This document shows positions 40,319 through 49,600 of a DNA stretch of 64,000 bases, one piece after another. Position 1 is the stretch's first letter; every line of letters starts with the position of its first letter. The position numbers were made by a program, and so were the translations under genes. Source of the stretch: Deltaproteobacteria bacterium (lineage in GTDB: Bacteria; Bdellovibrionota; JACOXK01); contig JACPKQ010000022.1 of the NCBI GenBank assembly GCA_016186995.1, positions 1-64,000 on the forward strand. Reading direction: 5' to 3'. The notes beneath the pieces are model-generated. The model ran no database searches, had not been told where the DNA came from, and saw nothing but the letters and a program-made list of their open reading frames with translations.

Positions 40319-41150
40319 GAGAGCTTTCTTCATCGTGAAATCTGGGAGCGGAAATTTCTTCAATAAAATCTTCAGGGCCAAGTTCTAGTACTTTTTCAGA
40401 ATCATCAAGTTTGATAGTAAATTTTTGTTTAAGAATATTAAGTTCGGTTACTGTTCCAGTTCCTTGAGTTGTTTTAGTGCACGAGCCACAAGAAGAAGGA
40501 AGCGATTTTCGAAGCTCTTCATAGGTTTGGTTTTCGTAGCGGAGGCAGCAGCGGAGTCTTCCACACTGGCCTGCTAATTTTGAGGGGCTTGAGTTTACAT
40601 TTTGATTTTTGGCCATGCCTACTGAAATGGGCTCGAATTCTCTCAACCACGTTGAGCAGCACAGCTCTCTACCACAAATGCCAATGCCGCCTGTTAATTT
40701 TGCTTCATCTCTGACACCTATTTGGCGTAGCTCTACGCGCATACGAAATCTTTTCACAAGATCTTTAACAAGTTGTCTAAAATCAACACGCTCTTCTGCG
40801 GTAAAATAAAAAATAGCTTTTTTCCCGGAAAGTAAATATTCCACTTGAACCAGCTTCATGCGTAAGCCACTTTCATTTATTTTTCTTTTACAAAAGTCAG
40901 TTGCTATTTTTGCTTTCTTTTTATTTTTATCAAGGAGTCTAAAATCTTTTTCTTCTGCTAGGCGGAGAATGGGTTTGAGTTCTTTTCCTGATTCTGTTTT
41001 TCTTTGAGAAAGAAGTGCAACAGTTCCTAAAGAAACCCCTTCTTCAGTTTCTACAACGACAGGATCTTCTCGTTTTAAGGGAAGATCGTGATTATTTTCA
41101 AAATCGTAAATTCTACCTGCAGTTCTAAACTGAACGCCAACAATATTCAT
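40311..41150 (-). CDS. ricT: PSP1-domain protein RicT (YaaT family)
   Basis: A 279-aa protein with the PSP1 C-terminal domain and the cysteine-rich segment GICGRELCCSTWL, GQCGRLRCCLRYE and SCGSCTK. In Bacillus, RicT(YaaT) together with RicA and RicF forms an Fe-S complex that influences RNase Y and phosphorelay; outside Firmicutes its role is unclear. Its place between holB and metG is deeply conserved, which supports the name. Confidence 0.93.
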   Translation of the reverse strand: MNIVGVQFRTAGRIYDFENNHDLPLKREDPVVVETEEGVSLGTVALLSQRKTESGKELKPILRLAEEKDFRLLDKNKKKAKIATDFCKRKINESGLRMKLVQVEYLLSGKKAIFYFTAEERVDFRQLVKDLVKRFRMRVELRQIGVRDEAKLTGGIGICGRELCCSTWLREFEPISVGMAKNQNVNSSPSKLAGQCGRLRCCLRYENQTYEELRKSLPSSCGSCTKTTQGTGTVTELNILKQKFTIKLDDSEKVLELGPEDFIEEISAPRFHDEESSHE

Positions 41151-41179
41151 TGTTTAATCCCTATTAAAACCTATCCTTT

Positions 41180-41262
41180 TTGTCATTACGAGGGTTCTGA
41201 AAGAACCCGTGGTAATCTCATCGCTTTGCGATGGGATTGCTTCACATTCGTTCGCAATGACT
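41180..41262. repeat. family B repeat overlapping the 3' end of holB
   Basis: GTCATTACGAGGGTTCTGAAAGAACC, then CATCGCTTTGCGATG, then ATTGCTTCACATTCG..CGCAATGAC: outer arms GTCATTACGA/CGCAATGAC and inner small hairpins. It fills the ricT-holB gap and encodes the last residues of HolB. Confidence 0.8.
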
Positions 41263-42210
41263 GACATCTTGTTTTTTTAGCTGTAACCCCAACCACTCGT
41301 TATTAAGTTGCTTATTTACATTCCATTCTAACCGGTTTTCGGCCTCCAGTACAACATCCATTTTATGGATAATGTCTTGTTTTGTAAGGATCTCACTTTC
41401 TTTGTGGATGAGGTCTTTAAGATCTTGGTTAATAAGGGTTTCGCTAAGGTCGGGGATACTTTTTAAAATAAGCACATCTCTAAACCATGTTTTAAGAAAG
41501 TGAATATCTTCTTGAGTTAGTTCAGAAGCCCAGTCAAGAGGGTGTTTTTCTTTTAAATTTTTAATGAGGGTGATTCTTTTTTCTTTTGAAATGAGACTCT
41601 CAGAAAGTAAAAGAGCTCTTTCAACACTCCCTTCTGCCATACTAGCCAAAAGAGGAATATAAGTATCAGGAGGAATGGTTAAATGAGAGAGAATTTCTAT
41701 TATTTCATTTGTTTTAAGAGGAGAAAAAATAATTTTTTGGCAGCGAGAGATGATAGTAGGTAAAAGTTTTTGAGGACTTGTTGTTATAAGAATAAAGCTT
41801 GTATGATGTGGCACCTCTTCAAGACTTTTTAAAAGTGCATTAGAACTTGCTTCAGTTAAGCAATCTGCCTCATCTATAATAATAAAACGGTATTTAGCCT
41901 CATAAGGGGCGTAGGCTAAAGTGTGATGAAGCTTTCTCACTTCTTCAATTTTAATATTTTTATTTTTTTCTGAAGGTGCCAGGGTGATGATATCGGGGTG
42001 GTTACCATGATTGATCTTGTGACATGAAGTGCAAACTTCACAACCATTATCATCACAGTTGAGCATTTTAATAAATTCAAATGCGACTTTCTTTTTTCCA
42101 ATGCCTGAAATGCCACTAAAAGCATAGGCAGAGGCCAACTGTTTTGTGTGAGCTATTTTTTGAAGTAGGTTTATTTGTTTTTCGTGCCCAATAATATTTT
42201 TAAAACTCAT
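41242..42210 (-). CDS. holB: DNA polymerase III subunit delta'
   Basis: Clamp-loader subunit of 322 aa. It has FKNIIGHEKQINLLQ, a degenerate P-loop GISGIGKKKVAFEF, a zinc-binding CEVCTSCHKI, Walker B-like FIIIDEADCLTEASSNALLKSLEEVP and the SRC motif TIISRCQ. The C-terminal residues DVSHCERM are encoded by a family B repeat. Part of the tmk-holB-ricT-metG-tatD operon. Confidence 0.95.
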   Translation of the reverse strand: MSFKNIIGHEKQINLLQKIAHTKQLASAYAFSGISGIGKKKVAFEFIKMLNCDDNGCEVCTSCHKINHGNHPDIITLAPSEKNKNIKIEEVRKLHHTLAYAPYEAKYRFIIIDEADCLTEASSNALLKSLEEVPHHTSFILITTSPQKLLPTIISRCQKIIFSPLKTNEIIEILSHLTIPPDTYIPLLASMAEGSVERALLLSESLISKEKRITLIKNLKEKHPLDWASELTQEDIHFLKTWFRDVLILKSIPDLSETLINQDLKDLIHKESEILTKQDIIHKMDVVLEAENRLEWNVNKQLNNEWLGLQLKKQDVSHCERM

Positions 42211-42252
42211 TTTTTATCCTTACAATTTCTTGTCACCCACAGTTTGTAAAAT

Positions 42253-42311
42253 GTCATCCCCGCGAAGGCGGGGATCCAGTATTTTTAGATGCCTGCTTTC
42301 GCAGGCATGAC
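42253..42311. repeat. two family A palindromes at the 3' end of tmk
   Basis: GTCATCCCCGCGAAGGCGGGGATCCAG (42253-42279) and TAGATGCCTGCTTTCGCAGGCATGAC (42287-42311) stand 7 nt apart in opposite orientation. They encode the last about 18 residues of Tmk. Confidence 0.87.
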
Positions 42312-42931
42312 AAAACTTCTTTACATATATCCTTATGTATCGCCTCAATCGTTTGATTCGCATTCATAACCCTAAATCTGTTTTTGTCTTCTTGTGCAAG
42401 TTTAAGATAGCCTTCACGTACCTTTTTATGAAAGTTGAGGCTTTCTTCTTCAAGACGTGATTCGTCTTTATTTTCTTTTTGAAGCCTTGTACGAGAACGA
42501 GCGAGTCCTATTTTAACATCACAATCAAGAATGAGTGTGAGATGAGGAGTCAGCCCCTTTGTTGCAATATGGTTTAAATCTTTACACAGTTTTTCTCCCA
42601 GGTTTCTTGCTATACCTTGGTAAACAGTGGTTGCATCCATAAAGCGATCACAAAGAACAATTTTTTTTTGTTTAAGAGCTGGCTTGATAACCTCTGCAAC
42701 ATGTTGAGCCCGGCTTGCTTCATAGAGAAAAACCTCTGCCTGTGGGGTGAGTGCTTTATTCTTTCTCGAAAGAAGTATTTTCCTTATTTGATCAGCAATG
42801 GGAGAGCCTCCTGGCTCCCTTGTAACGAGAACTTTGTAAGATGTATTTTTTTCAAGATATTCTTTAAGAAGGGGGATTTGTGTAGATTTACCACAGCCCT
42901 CAATTCCTTCTAACGTAATGAAATAAGACAT
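42254..42931 (-). CDS. tmk: thymidylate kinase with repeat-encoded C-terminus
   Basis: Phosphorylates dTMP to dTDP. P-loop ITLEGIEGCGKSTQ, DR(F/Y)-type motif VLCDRFMDATTVYQG, TREPGGSP and lid region ARSRTRLQKENKDESRLEEE are present. ATG 42931 is preferred; GTG 42946 (track) adds five residues. The natural protein seems to end near DICKEVLS; the following CLRKQASKNTGSPPSRG is the standard translation of two family A palindromes. First gene of the minus-strand operon. Confidence 0.95.
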   Translation of the reverse strand: MSYFITLEGIEGCGKSTQIPLLKEYLEKNTSYKVLVTREPGGSPIADQIRKILLSRKNKALTPQAEVFLYEASRAQHVAEVIKPALKQKKIVLCDRFMDATTVYQGIARNLGEKLCKDLNHIATKGLTPHLTLILDCDVKIGLARSRTRLQKENKDESRLEEESLNFHKKVREGYLKLAQEDKNRFRVMNANQTIEAIHKDICKEVLSCLRKQASKNTGSPPSRG

Positions 42932-42985
42932 GTATTTTGAGTACACACTTCGTTTTCATTTGTCATCTCTGTTGCCACACAGTTT

Positions 42986-43143
42986 TAAGAGACAGGGATA
43001 GTTGCTTCCCTCGGGTACGGCGTCACTTTTTTCCTGCGAAAAAGTGCGCCTCGCGTCTCAGGTAATCTGCCGCATATACTATGCGGACCAAGCCAGATTA
43101 CCTTCCGACACGACCCTCAGTAAGCATTATCCCTATCTCTTTA
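42986..43143. repeat. MITE-like element family D, copy 2
   Basis: Left end AGAGACAGGGATAGTTGC, right end AAGCATTATCCCTATCTCTTT, with the interior almost identical to 28421-28573. It opens the 768-nt gene-free stretch 42947-43714, which also holds the family B repeat, a partial family E element and the sigma-54 promoter. Confidence 0.87.
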
Positions 43144-43180
43144 AATACACTTCGAGTTTATGTTAAAAAATGGTCTGGCT

Positions 43181-43287
43181 GTCATCGCGAGGGTTCTTAA
43201 AGAACCCGTGGCGATCTCAACACGCAAGTGTTGTCCTAGAATTGCTAAAGCAATTCTAGGAGATTGCTTCGCTACGCTCGCAATGAC
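43181..43287. repeat. family B palindromic repeat, long form
   Basis: Outer arms GTCATCGCGAG/CGCTCGCAATGAC; inner hairpins GGGTTCTTAAAGAACCC, AACACGCAAGTGTT and CCTAGAATTGCTAAAGCAATTCTAGG. Highly structured when transcribed on either strand. Confidence 0.85.
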
Positions 43288-43335
43288 ACGTATCCATGAG
43301 AGAGTAGGCTACTCAGAACCAAGATTGTAGAAAAA

Positions 43336-43400
43336 GATGGATCCTTCGCTTCACTTGAGGCATGACAGCGAGCCATGAAGCGGAAGATAGTAACCATTTT
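43336..43400. repeat. partial MITE-like element family E (reverse orientation)
   Basis: GCGAGCCATGAAGCGGAAGATAGTAACCATT is the reverse complement of the left end of family E, followed by TTAAGAACCTAAGTTT, the outer boundary sequence also seen at the other composites. Confidence 0.7.
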
Positions 43401-43625
43401 AAGAACCTAAGTTTAAGAGATAGAGAAAGTGCTGTATAGAAACTAGTCACACGCTCAAGATTTTTTTGATTCATCTAACCTATTGAAATAATTAGATTTA
43501 ATAAAAAACCGTATAAAAATAATGCATTTCTACACCCATCTATAAGCAAATAGGGGTTTTCATTTTTTTGGGGTTTATTGCCTTAAGTACTTAAAATTAA
43601 ATCGGTTTTTATGTTTTTTTTATAC

Positions 43626-43641
43626 TGGCACATCCCTTGCT
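43626..43641 (+). promoter_or_regulatory. sigma-54 promoter (-24/-12) of the coiled-coil gene cluster
   Basis: TGGCACATCCCTTGCT: -24 TGGCAC and -12 TTGCT with exact spacing. It lies 73 nt upstream of the start at 43715, preceded by about 180 nt of AT-rich DNA where an enhancer-binding protein could act. Confidence 0.82.
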
Positions 43642-43714
43642 CTTATTTCAATGTGAGGAAGACCCGTTTAAGTACACGTTGATGAAAGTGAAGCTGATTC
43701 AAGAGGGAGTAGAG

Positions 43715-44974
43715 ATGAAAAAAGTATTAGATTGGAAATTCTTTTTAAGAGTAGCCATAGCCATTATGGCTTTAAGTGTTTTTTTAAGTGCAGCTTTGGC
43801 TGCCCCAGCAAAGAGAAATATCGTTTTGAGTTTATTTGAAGGTATAGAGGGTGATACCTCTTCAGTTGAAGATAAACTTATTTTAATAGGTTTAGCCGTT
43901 GAAGAAATTAAAGCTATGGATGAAACACGATTTAGTCAATTTATGAAAGATGACGGAGGAAAATTTAAATTATTAAGTTATACTTCTTCTGCTGGAGTGG
44001 TTCATAATCATAATATTTTTTTAGAAGATCTTGTTTTACTTCCTGAAAATATCACAAAAGAAGAAGTTTTAGAGGCGTTGAAAGAAGGTGCCACACATCT
44101 TAAAAAAGAACATCCACGTATTTATGACCGAATTGTTAATGATCGTGAAAATGAAAGTGAAGATCACGTTTCAAAAGAAAAGAAATCAGTTCTTAAGATA
44201 CTTCTTAAATGTCTTCAAACTGAACGAGTTGAAAGAACAAAAGAAATTAAGGAACTGAGAAAGATTGTTCTTACTTTAGGGCAGGCTTTTAAAAAGAAAA
44301 AAGACGAACTTGAGGCAAAGCTTGAAACAGCTAACCAAACCATTGCGCAGCTTCAGCAATTCATGCTTTTTAATAGAACAAGTTCAGAGTTAAGTAACTT
44401 TAAAATAAGATTAGATCAATTAAAACAATTGAAACAAAATGTTCTCAGTCAAGCAGCACAATTTGTGGCGGATCCAACGAGGCAAGTTGCTTATATACAA
44501 CAAGGTTTAAAGATTGATCAAGAAATTCAAAACGTCATGAATGGTATTGTTGTCAATATTCAACGTCAAAAAGCAGCTCTTTATCAAAGTGCCCTTCAGG
44601 TTCAAAAAGATTTTGCAGCTCTTCAAAAAGAAAAAGAAGGAATTGATGAAGATGCACAAGGTGCTAAAAAAACAATTCAAGCACTTGATCAAGCGTTAGC
44701 ACAAAAACAAAGTGAGTATATGAGTTTGTTTACCCAAAATAGAAACTTAGAACAATTTGCACAGAGCGTTGAGAAAGATGTTTATGAAACCTTTCATCCT
44801 TATCGAAATGTGCAGTTAGCAACTGAGCAAATACAAGCTGAATATGCAGAAATGTTAAGACAAATTGAGGGTGGGCGTAACGAGTACGCAGGATTTAACG
44901 ATGGATTTAATAGTGCTCAAACCGGGGCAACAAGAGTGCCTAGTGCACAACCTTTTAATGGGTTTGGTGGATAA
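43715..44974 (+). CDS. exported coiled-coil protein, first gene of sigma-54 cluster
   Basis: I do not recognise the family. A 419-aa protein with a signal peptide (LRVAIAIMALSVFLSAALAAPA). Residues 40-150 form a mixed, probably globular N-domain (DKLILIGLAVEEIKAMDETR ... [18 protein letters not shown]); residues 160-390 are long heptad-rich helices with many Gln/Lys/Glu; the last 35 residues are Gly/Asn/Phe-rich (ending QPFNGFGG). ATG 43715 has GAGGGAG upstream; the track start at 43637 would overlap the -12 promoter element and is rejected. The second gene follows after 32 nt. Confidence 0.75.
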   Translation: MKKVLDWKFFLRVAIAIMALSVFLSAALAAPAKRNIVLSLFEGIEGDTSSVEDKLILIGLAVEEIKAMDETRFSQFMKDDGGKFKLLSYTSSAGVVHNHNIFLEDLVLLPENITKEEVLEALKEGATHLKKEHPRIYDRIVNDRENESEDHVSKEKKSVLKILLKCLQTERVERTKEIKELRKIVLTLGQAFKKKKDELEAKLETANQTIAQLQQFMLFNRTSSELSNFKIRLDQLKQLKQNVLSQAAQFVADPTRQVAYIQQGLKIDQEIQNVMNGIVVNIQRQKAALYQSALQVQKDFAALQKEKEGIDEDAQGAKKTIQALDQALAQKQSEYMSLFTQNRNLEQFAQSVEKDVYETFHPYRNVQLATEQIQAEYAEMLRQIEGGRNEYAGFNDGFNSAQTGATRVPSAQPFNGFGG

Positions 44975-45006
44975 AAATGAAGTTTGAAATAAGAGGAGTG
45001 AAGACA

Positions 45007-46299
45007 ATGAAAGTAGTTAAAGTAAAATTCATGTTGATGTTTGTGATGGTAGGCATGGTGTGGAGTGGGTTTTCTTATGCCTCTCCAACAGAAGGATCAT
45101 TACTTCGCGCTTATATAAAAATAAGTGGCGCTAAAGAAGAGGTGATTCATCAAGGAAGAATTGAGTTAGAGAAGCTTGCAAGAAAAGCTCGTAACACAAG
45201 ACTTGATGAATACGATAGCGCTCGAGCTCAAGTTTTGGCTTATGAAAAAGAAATAGCCATTTTAGAAGCTGAAAACGCAATCATTGAAGCAAAACTTGCT
45301 TATCTTAATAAACTTTCCAACAGTGGAGAAACTACTTTTGAAGACATTGACGACACACTTAAAAAAGTTGAGGAACAAAGAACAATTCAAGCTGAACTCA
45401 AAGCTCAAAATGAAACTACAATAGAAGGGCTTCGTTCAAAGATTGAAGTTCGTAAAAAATTCATGAAACAAATTGAAAGCTATAAACACAAAATGCGTGG
45501 ATACAGAGAAAATTATCAATCTCAAAAAGAAAGAAATACTGAGCTTTGCAAACTTCTTGAATCACTCGTTGATGAAAATAAAAAGATTAAAACACTTCAT
45601 ACAAAAATAAGTCCTGCTTTAAGAGTGCTTCAATATGAAGAAGATCCAATGACAGCTATGGCACGTGCTACAAGTTTTAGTGGTGAAAAAGATATGAAGT
45701 TAGCAAGCGGACTTTATGCAGAAGCTCAAAAATTGCAAGAGCGCGCACTTGTCGCTTCACAATTAGGAAACGAAGAATTAGCAAATGAGTTAGCTGAACA
45801 AGCTATGAAAAAGTTTGTTCAAGCTAAAGCCATTGTGATGACTGTTCAAATGAGAGCCCAAGGTGGTGGAAGTGTGATGCCGCAACGTCCTAGCCTTATG
45901 CAACAATTTCAACCTATGTTAAACCCTCATGCTCAAGGCCAGTTTATGTTTGACGGAGGTATGGTACCAGGTGGCTTTTCTGGTGGTGGTTTTTCACAAA
46001 TGCCTATGATGAACCAAGGTGGATTAAGCTTTGCTTCACCAGGAAATAACTTTGGCGGAACAAGTTTTAACACCGGTGGTACCTTTACCCAAGGTGGAGC
46101 TCCAGGTAGTTTTCAAATGGGTTGGGAGAGTAACCCATGGCAGTCGCAATTTAACTTTGGTCTTTCAAGACCTAATAAATATCTGCAAGATGTGCGTCAA
46201 AACGGAATGGCTCATGGTTTAGGAATGCCAGATCCCTTCGGTGGTTACCAAACGACTGAATTTGGTTTCTTAAGACCCGATCAAGACTTACTACAATAA
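45007..46299 (+). CDS. exported coiled-coil protein with Gly/Met/Gln-rich C-terminal domain
   Basis: Unrecognised family. A 430-aa protein with signal peptide (VKFMLMFVMVGMVWSGFSYAS), helical coiled coil from residue 35 to about 280 (YEKEIAILEAENAIIEAKLAYL and similar), then 150 residues of low-complexity Gly/Met/Gln/Phe/Asn-rich sequence (GGFSGGGFSQMPMMNQGG). ATG 45007 follows AGAGGAG; the track ATG at 44977 lacks a signal peptide start. Co-transcribed with the preceding gene. The architecture (helical stalk plus Gly-rich tail) suggests a filament, matrix or adhesive component; inference only. Confidence 0.73.
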   Translation: MKVVKVKFMLMFVMVGMVWSGFSYASPTEGSLLRAYIKISGAKEEVIHQGRIELEKLARKARNTRLDEYDSARAQVLAYEKEIAILEAENAIIEAKLAYLNKLSNSGETTFEDIDDTLKKVEEQRTIQAELKAQNETTIEGLRSKIEVRKKFMKQIESYKHKMRGYRENYQSQKERNTELCKLLESLVDENKKIKTLHTKISPALRVLQYEEDPMTAMARATSFSGEKDMKLASGLYAEAQKLQERALVASQLGNEELANELAEQAMKKFVQAKAIVMTVQMRAQGGGSVMPQRPSLMQQFQPMLNPHAQGQFMFDGGMVPGGFSGGGFSQMPMMNQGGLSFASPGNNFGGTSFNTGGTFTQGGAPGSFQMGWESNPWQSQFNFGLSRPNKYLQDVRQNGMAHGLGMPDPFGGYQTTEFGFLRPDQDLLQ

Positions 46300-46317
46300 A
46301 TTTTGTCCTTAATTTTT

Positions 46318-46384
46318 CCCTCCCATCAAGGGAGGGAACTAAAGGGAGGGTGAAAAACTATCACCCTCTCCTCAGTCCTCTCGC
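46318..46384. repeat. family C repeat, variant pair
   Basis: CCCTCCCATCAAGGGAGGG hairpin, then AAAGGGAGGGTGA and the inverse TCACCCTCTCCTCAGTCCTC. Located just after the second coiled-coil gene, it could act as a terminator hairpin. Confidence 0.8.
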
Positions 46385-46393
46385 GCCTTTTTT

Positions 46394-46422
46394 TTGATCA
46401 AACAAGCTATATTTGGTATAAT
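46394..46422 (+). promoter_or_regulatory. sigma-70 promoter with long leader upstream of the 1060-aa gene
   Basis: TTGATC, 17-bp spacer, TATAAT. The expected transcript would have a leader of about 230 nt before the GTG at 46658, containing the family C hairpin at 46542. Confidence 0.6.
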
Positions 46423-46541
46423 TGTAGAAGTTGCGCGTGTGTTGGTTGTTTATGTTCTATAATCTATAAGTTGTTGAAATTCCCTTATATTTGAGGTTAA
46501 TGCCAAAATTTTGATGAATATGCCCCTTACACCTTGATCTT

Positions 46542-46581
46542 CCTCTCCCTTGAGGGGAGAGGATTGAGGAGAGGGTGATAG
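46542..46581. repeat. family C repeat
   Basis: CCTCTCCCTTGAGGGGAGAGG followed by ATTGAGGAGAGGGTGATAG; nearly identical to 24606-24645. The 358-nt stretch 46300-46657 holds two such repeats and the promoter, with no gene. Confidence 0.87.
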
Positions 46582-46657
46582 CTTTTTAGAAGACTGTCGC
46601 ATCAAATGTTAATAGAATTGTGTAGTTTTCCGATAAGAAGGCCTAAGGAGTGTTATT

Positions 46658-49600
46658 GTGAAACAGATTACAATCATTGGATTTTTCTTTTTCTTTTCTC
46701 TCACAAGTCTTGTTTTGGCGGCTTCCATAACCCCAACCCATTTTGAAAGAAGACTTGAAGATTTACAGATAGGTACAACAAGAACAAGTATTATTGATCA
46801 TATTAGAGCTGTTCAAAAGCAAATGGAAAAGCAAAAGCTTCACGGAGGACTTCAGTTTTTACCAGAAGGTGTGCACCCTCATATTCTTACACAAGACGCA
46901 GAAAAAGTTTATAGTCAGTATATTGAAAGTGGCAAGCTTACAGCAAACCAGTTGTTTCAAGCTATTCAAAGGCAGAAACAGGCTGATCTTATTTATGTAG
47001 AAGAAGCACAGCAAAAAATAAGACAGATTAAACAGCTTGATGCAATTTCAAGAACAGATCCTGTAAATCAAGAATTAGAAGTGGCTAAAAAAGCCTATAT
47101 TGCTGAGCTTAATCGTTTGAAAGCAGAAGATACGACACTTTTACCTGATGATACTTCTTTAGAAAAAATTTCGCGTATACGTCTGACAAAAGAGCTTAAA
47201 AACTCAACAAGTTATAAAGAGTTTATGCTTAAAAAAGAAGAAGTTGAAAGAAATAAAACTGCACGTGCGGCTGAAAAAGCAGCAAAAGAAAAAGAACTTA
47301 ATGATTTTTTAACAAATCCATCCACACTTGGTTTTGAGAAGGAAAAGATTACAAGCCTCACCCTTGACGATAAACGAAATTGGCTTGAAGCCATACAATC
47401 AAATTATGCGACGCTTTCAAAAGATCCTAACTTTAAAGCACTTCAAAAAGGAACTCAAGATGAAGTTAAAAATCTTGCCATAGAAAAGGCTAAAATGCCT
47501 TTGTTTACACTTCAAGGCCAAAGACAGATTGAACACAACAAAACAAAACTTTTTGAAATGTTTGCAGGGCTTACAGGAAAAGATAGGGAAACATTGAGCT
47601 ATGATGCCACTACTTTTCAAGATGATGTTGGAATTTTAAATGAAGTTTCGGATTTTTTGGGGGGTGAGATTGCCGCGTCGTCTTCGACTCCTCGCAATGA
47701 CTGGGAAAATAAGCTCACGATGACAAAAGAGAAGAGAACAAATCTTTTAACCCATGCGGAGGAATTAAGAAGTAAGGCGAAAGAGATAGATTCCCGCCTT
47801 CACGGGCATGACGGAGAGGCTGGCGTGAGTGATCCAGTAGAAAGGGTAAAACTTGAAAGACAAAGTGCATTACTCGATCGAAGAGCAAAGCTTTTTGAAG
47901 AGGCTGGTAGCCATCTCATGAATGAAGACGTTGCGCCAGGGGCTCAAACAGTTCAAGAAGTAAATAAAGAAATTCAAAAAGAGAAAAAAGCATTGGCGAA
48001 AGACAAAAAAGAATCGGGCGCGCTTATGGCAACCTTAATCCTTCCAGAAACAACACAGCAAACAAGACAAAAAGAACTTTTGGCGGGCCGACAAAAAAGG
48101 CTTGCACAAGAACAAGACCCAGATAGTCAAGTTAATAAAATTGATTGGGCTGCTTTGTGTGAAAACGAAGATAATAGTTCTCAATTTTTTAATCCTGAAA
48201 TGTGGCAGGGGATGTTGGGTTTTGCAGGGGCAGCTTCTTACATAGTTTCCCAAAGAAGGCTTTATGAAAAGGGTTCAAGGGACGCAACTTTTCACGCAAC
48301 TCGTGCTTTAGCTGTTGTGGGTTCTTCTTTTCTTATGGATGAGCCTCAAGACCCTGCTAAAACTTTTATGAGACAGCCAGTTGATGCTGCTATTATTCCC
48401 AACCAACAATTAGGGCAGATGTTTGGAGTGGGTGGCAACCCGGGCACTTTTACAGGTTCTGCGCAACAAGCATTAGAGCCTTCTCAAAGGCTTGCTTTAG
48501 CAACACAACTTAGAGGTATGGGTTATGATATTACAAACCCGGATGTTCAAAAGTTTTTTGGACTCTCAACAAATGGTATGGCACCACAAGGAACTCAAAA
48601 CATTCTTGGTTTTAATCCTTTAACACCTGCCATTTCTGGAACTCAGTTTGGACAAAACCAAGTTTTGTCCCCCACACAAGGCAAACAAGGTTTTGGAAAT
48701 TTTATTCGAAATATTTCGGCCATGCAGCAAAGTGCTAACGGATACAATCGAGAAATGGCAAACCACATGCCTTACCGGGCCAATAATACTTTTGCAGAGG
48801 CTGTACGTTCAGCAAGCCGTGCACAAGGTGTTGTGGCAGGTTTTGACACGGCAGCATCAAATGTACAGGGTTTAGAAGATCGAGCAGGGTTTGTGACCCC
48901 TGATGCCCAAGGCAATGTTTCTGCGGCAGTGCTTACAGACCCGCTTGTGGCGATTCAATCAGCAGATCTTCAAATTCAAGATAAAATTCAAGAACTTTTA
49001 AGACAGGTTTATCCCGTACAACTTGAATATTATAAAGCCTCTGAAGATCTAAGTATTGGCCCCGATGGGTTGATGATAGGTAGCTATAAGCCTTCTGAAA
49101 TGAGAAAGAATATGAATAGAAGAAATGCTGCTTACTTTCAACTCATAAGAATGAAAACTGAAATTGATAAACTTCGAGAATTAAGAAGTATGTTGCCGAA
49201 TTCCCCTGAAATAGCCCAAAGAATTATGCAAGGAGGCATTGCTATCACAAGCTTCTTAGAAAATATTCAAGAGTTTTTCTTTTTTAAAACAGCCTTTGCT
49301 TTACAAAAGCAAGAAAATATTTATGACAAAGTACTTCCTTATGTTCTTAATCAAGATACACAAGGGCTTAAAAAACTTTTAAGGAATTATACTTTAGTTC
49401 CAAATTGGAGAAGTATTTTAAGAGAGGAAAAAAAGAGAATTAATGAAATGAAAGAATTGACTATAAAACAACTTCAAAAAACAAAAGAAGAATTAAAAAA
49501 TCTTATGAAATATGAACAAAAAGATATTCATGAAATGAGCTATCGAGAAATCAAGTATGAAGAAATGAATTTTAGGGCCATTACTTCTCAAACAGAGCAA

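Noticed and set aside
43181-43287. CRISPR-like repeats in the 43 kb intergenic region
   Set aside because: The units are palindromic mobile repeats without regular spacers or direct-repeat periodicity.
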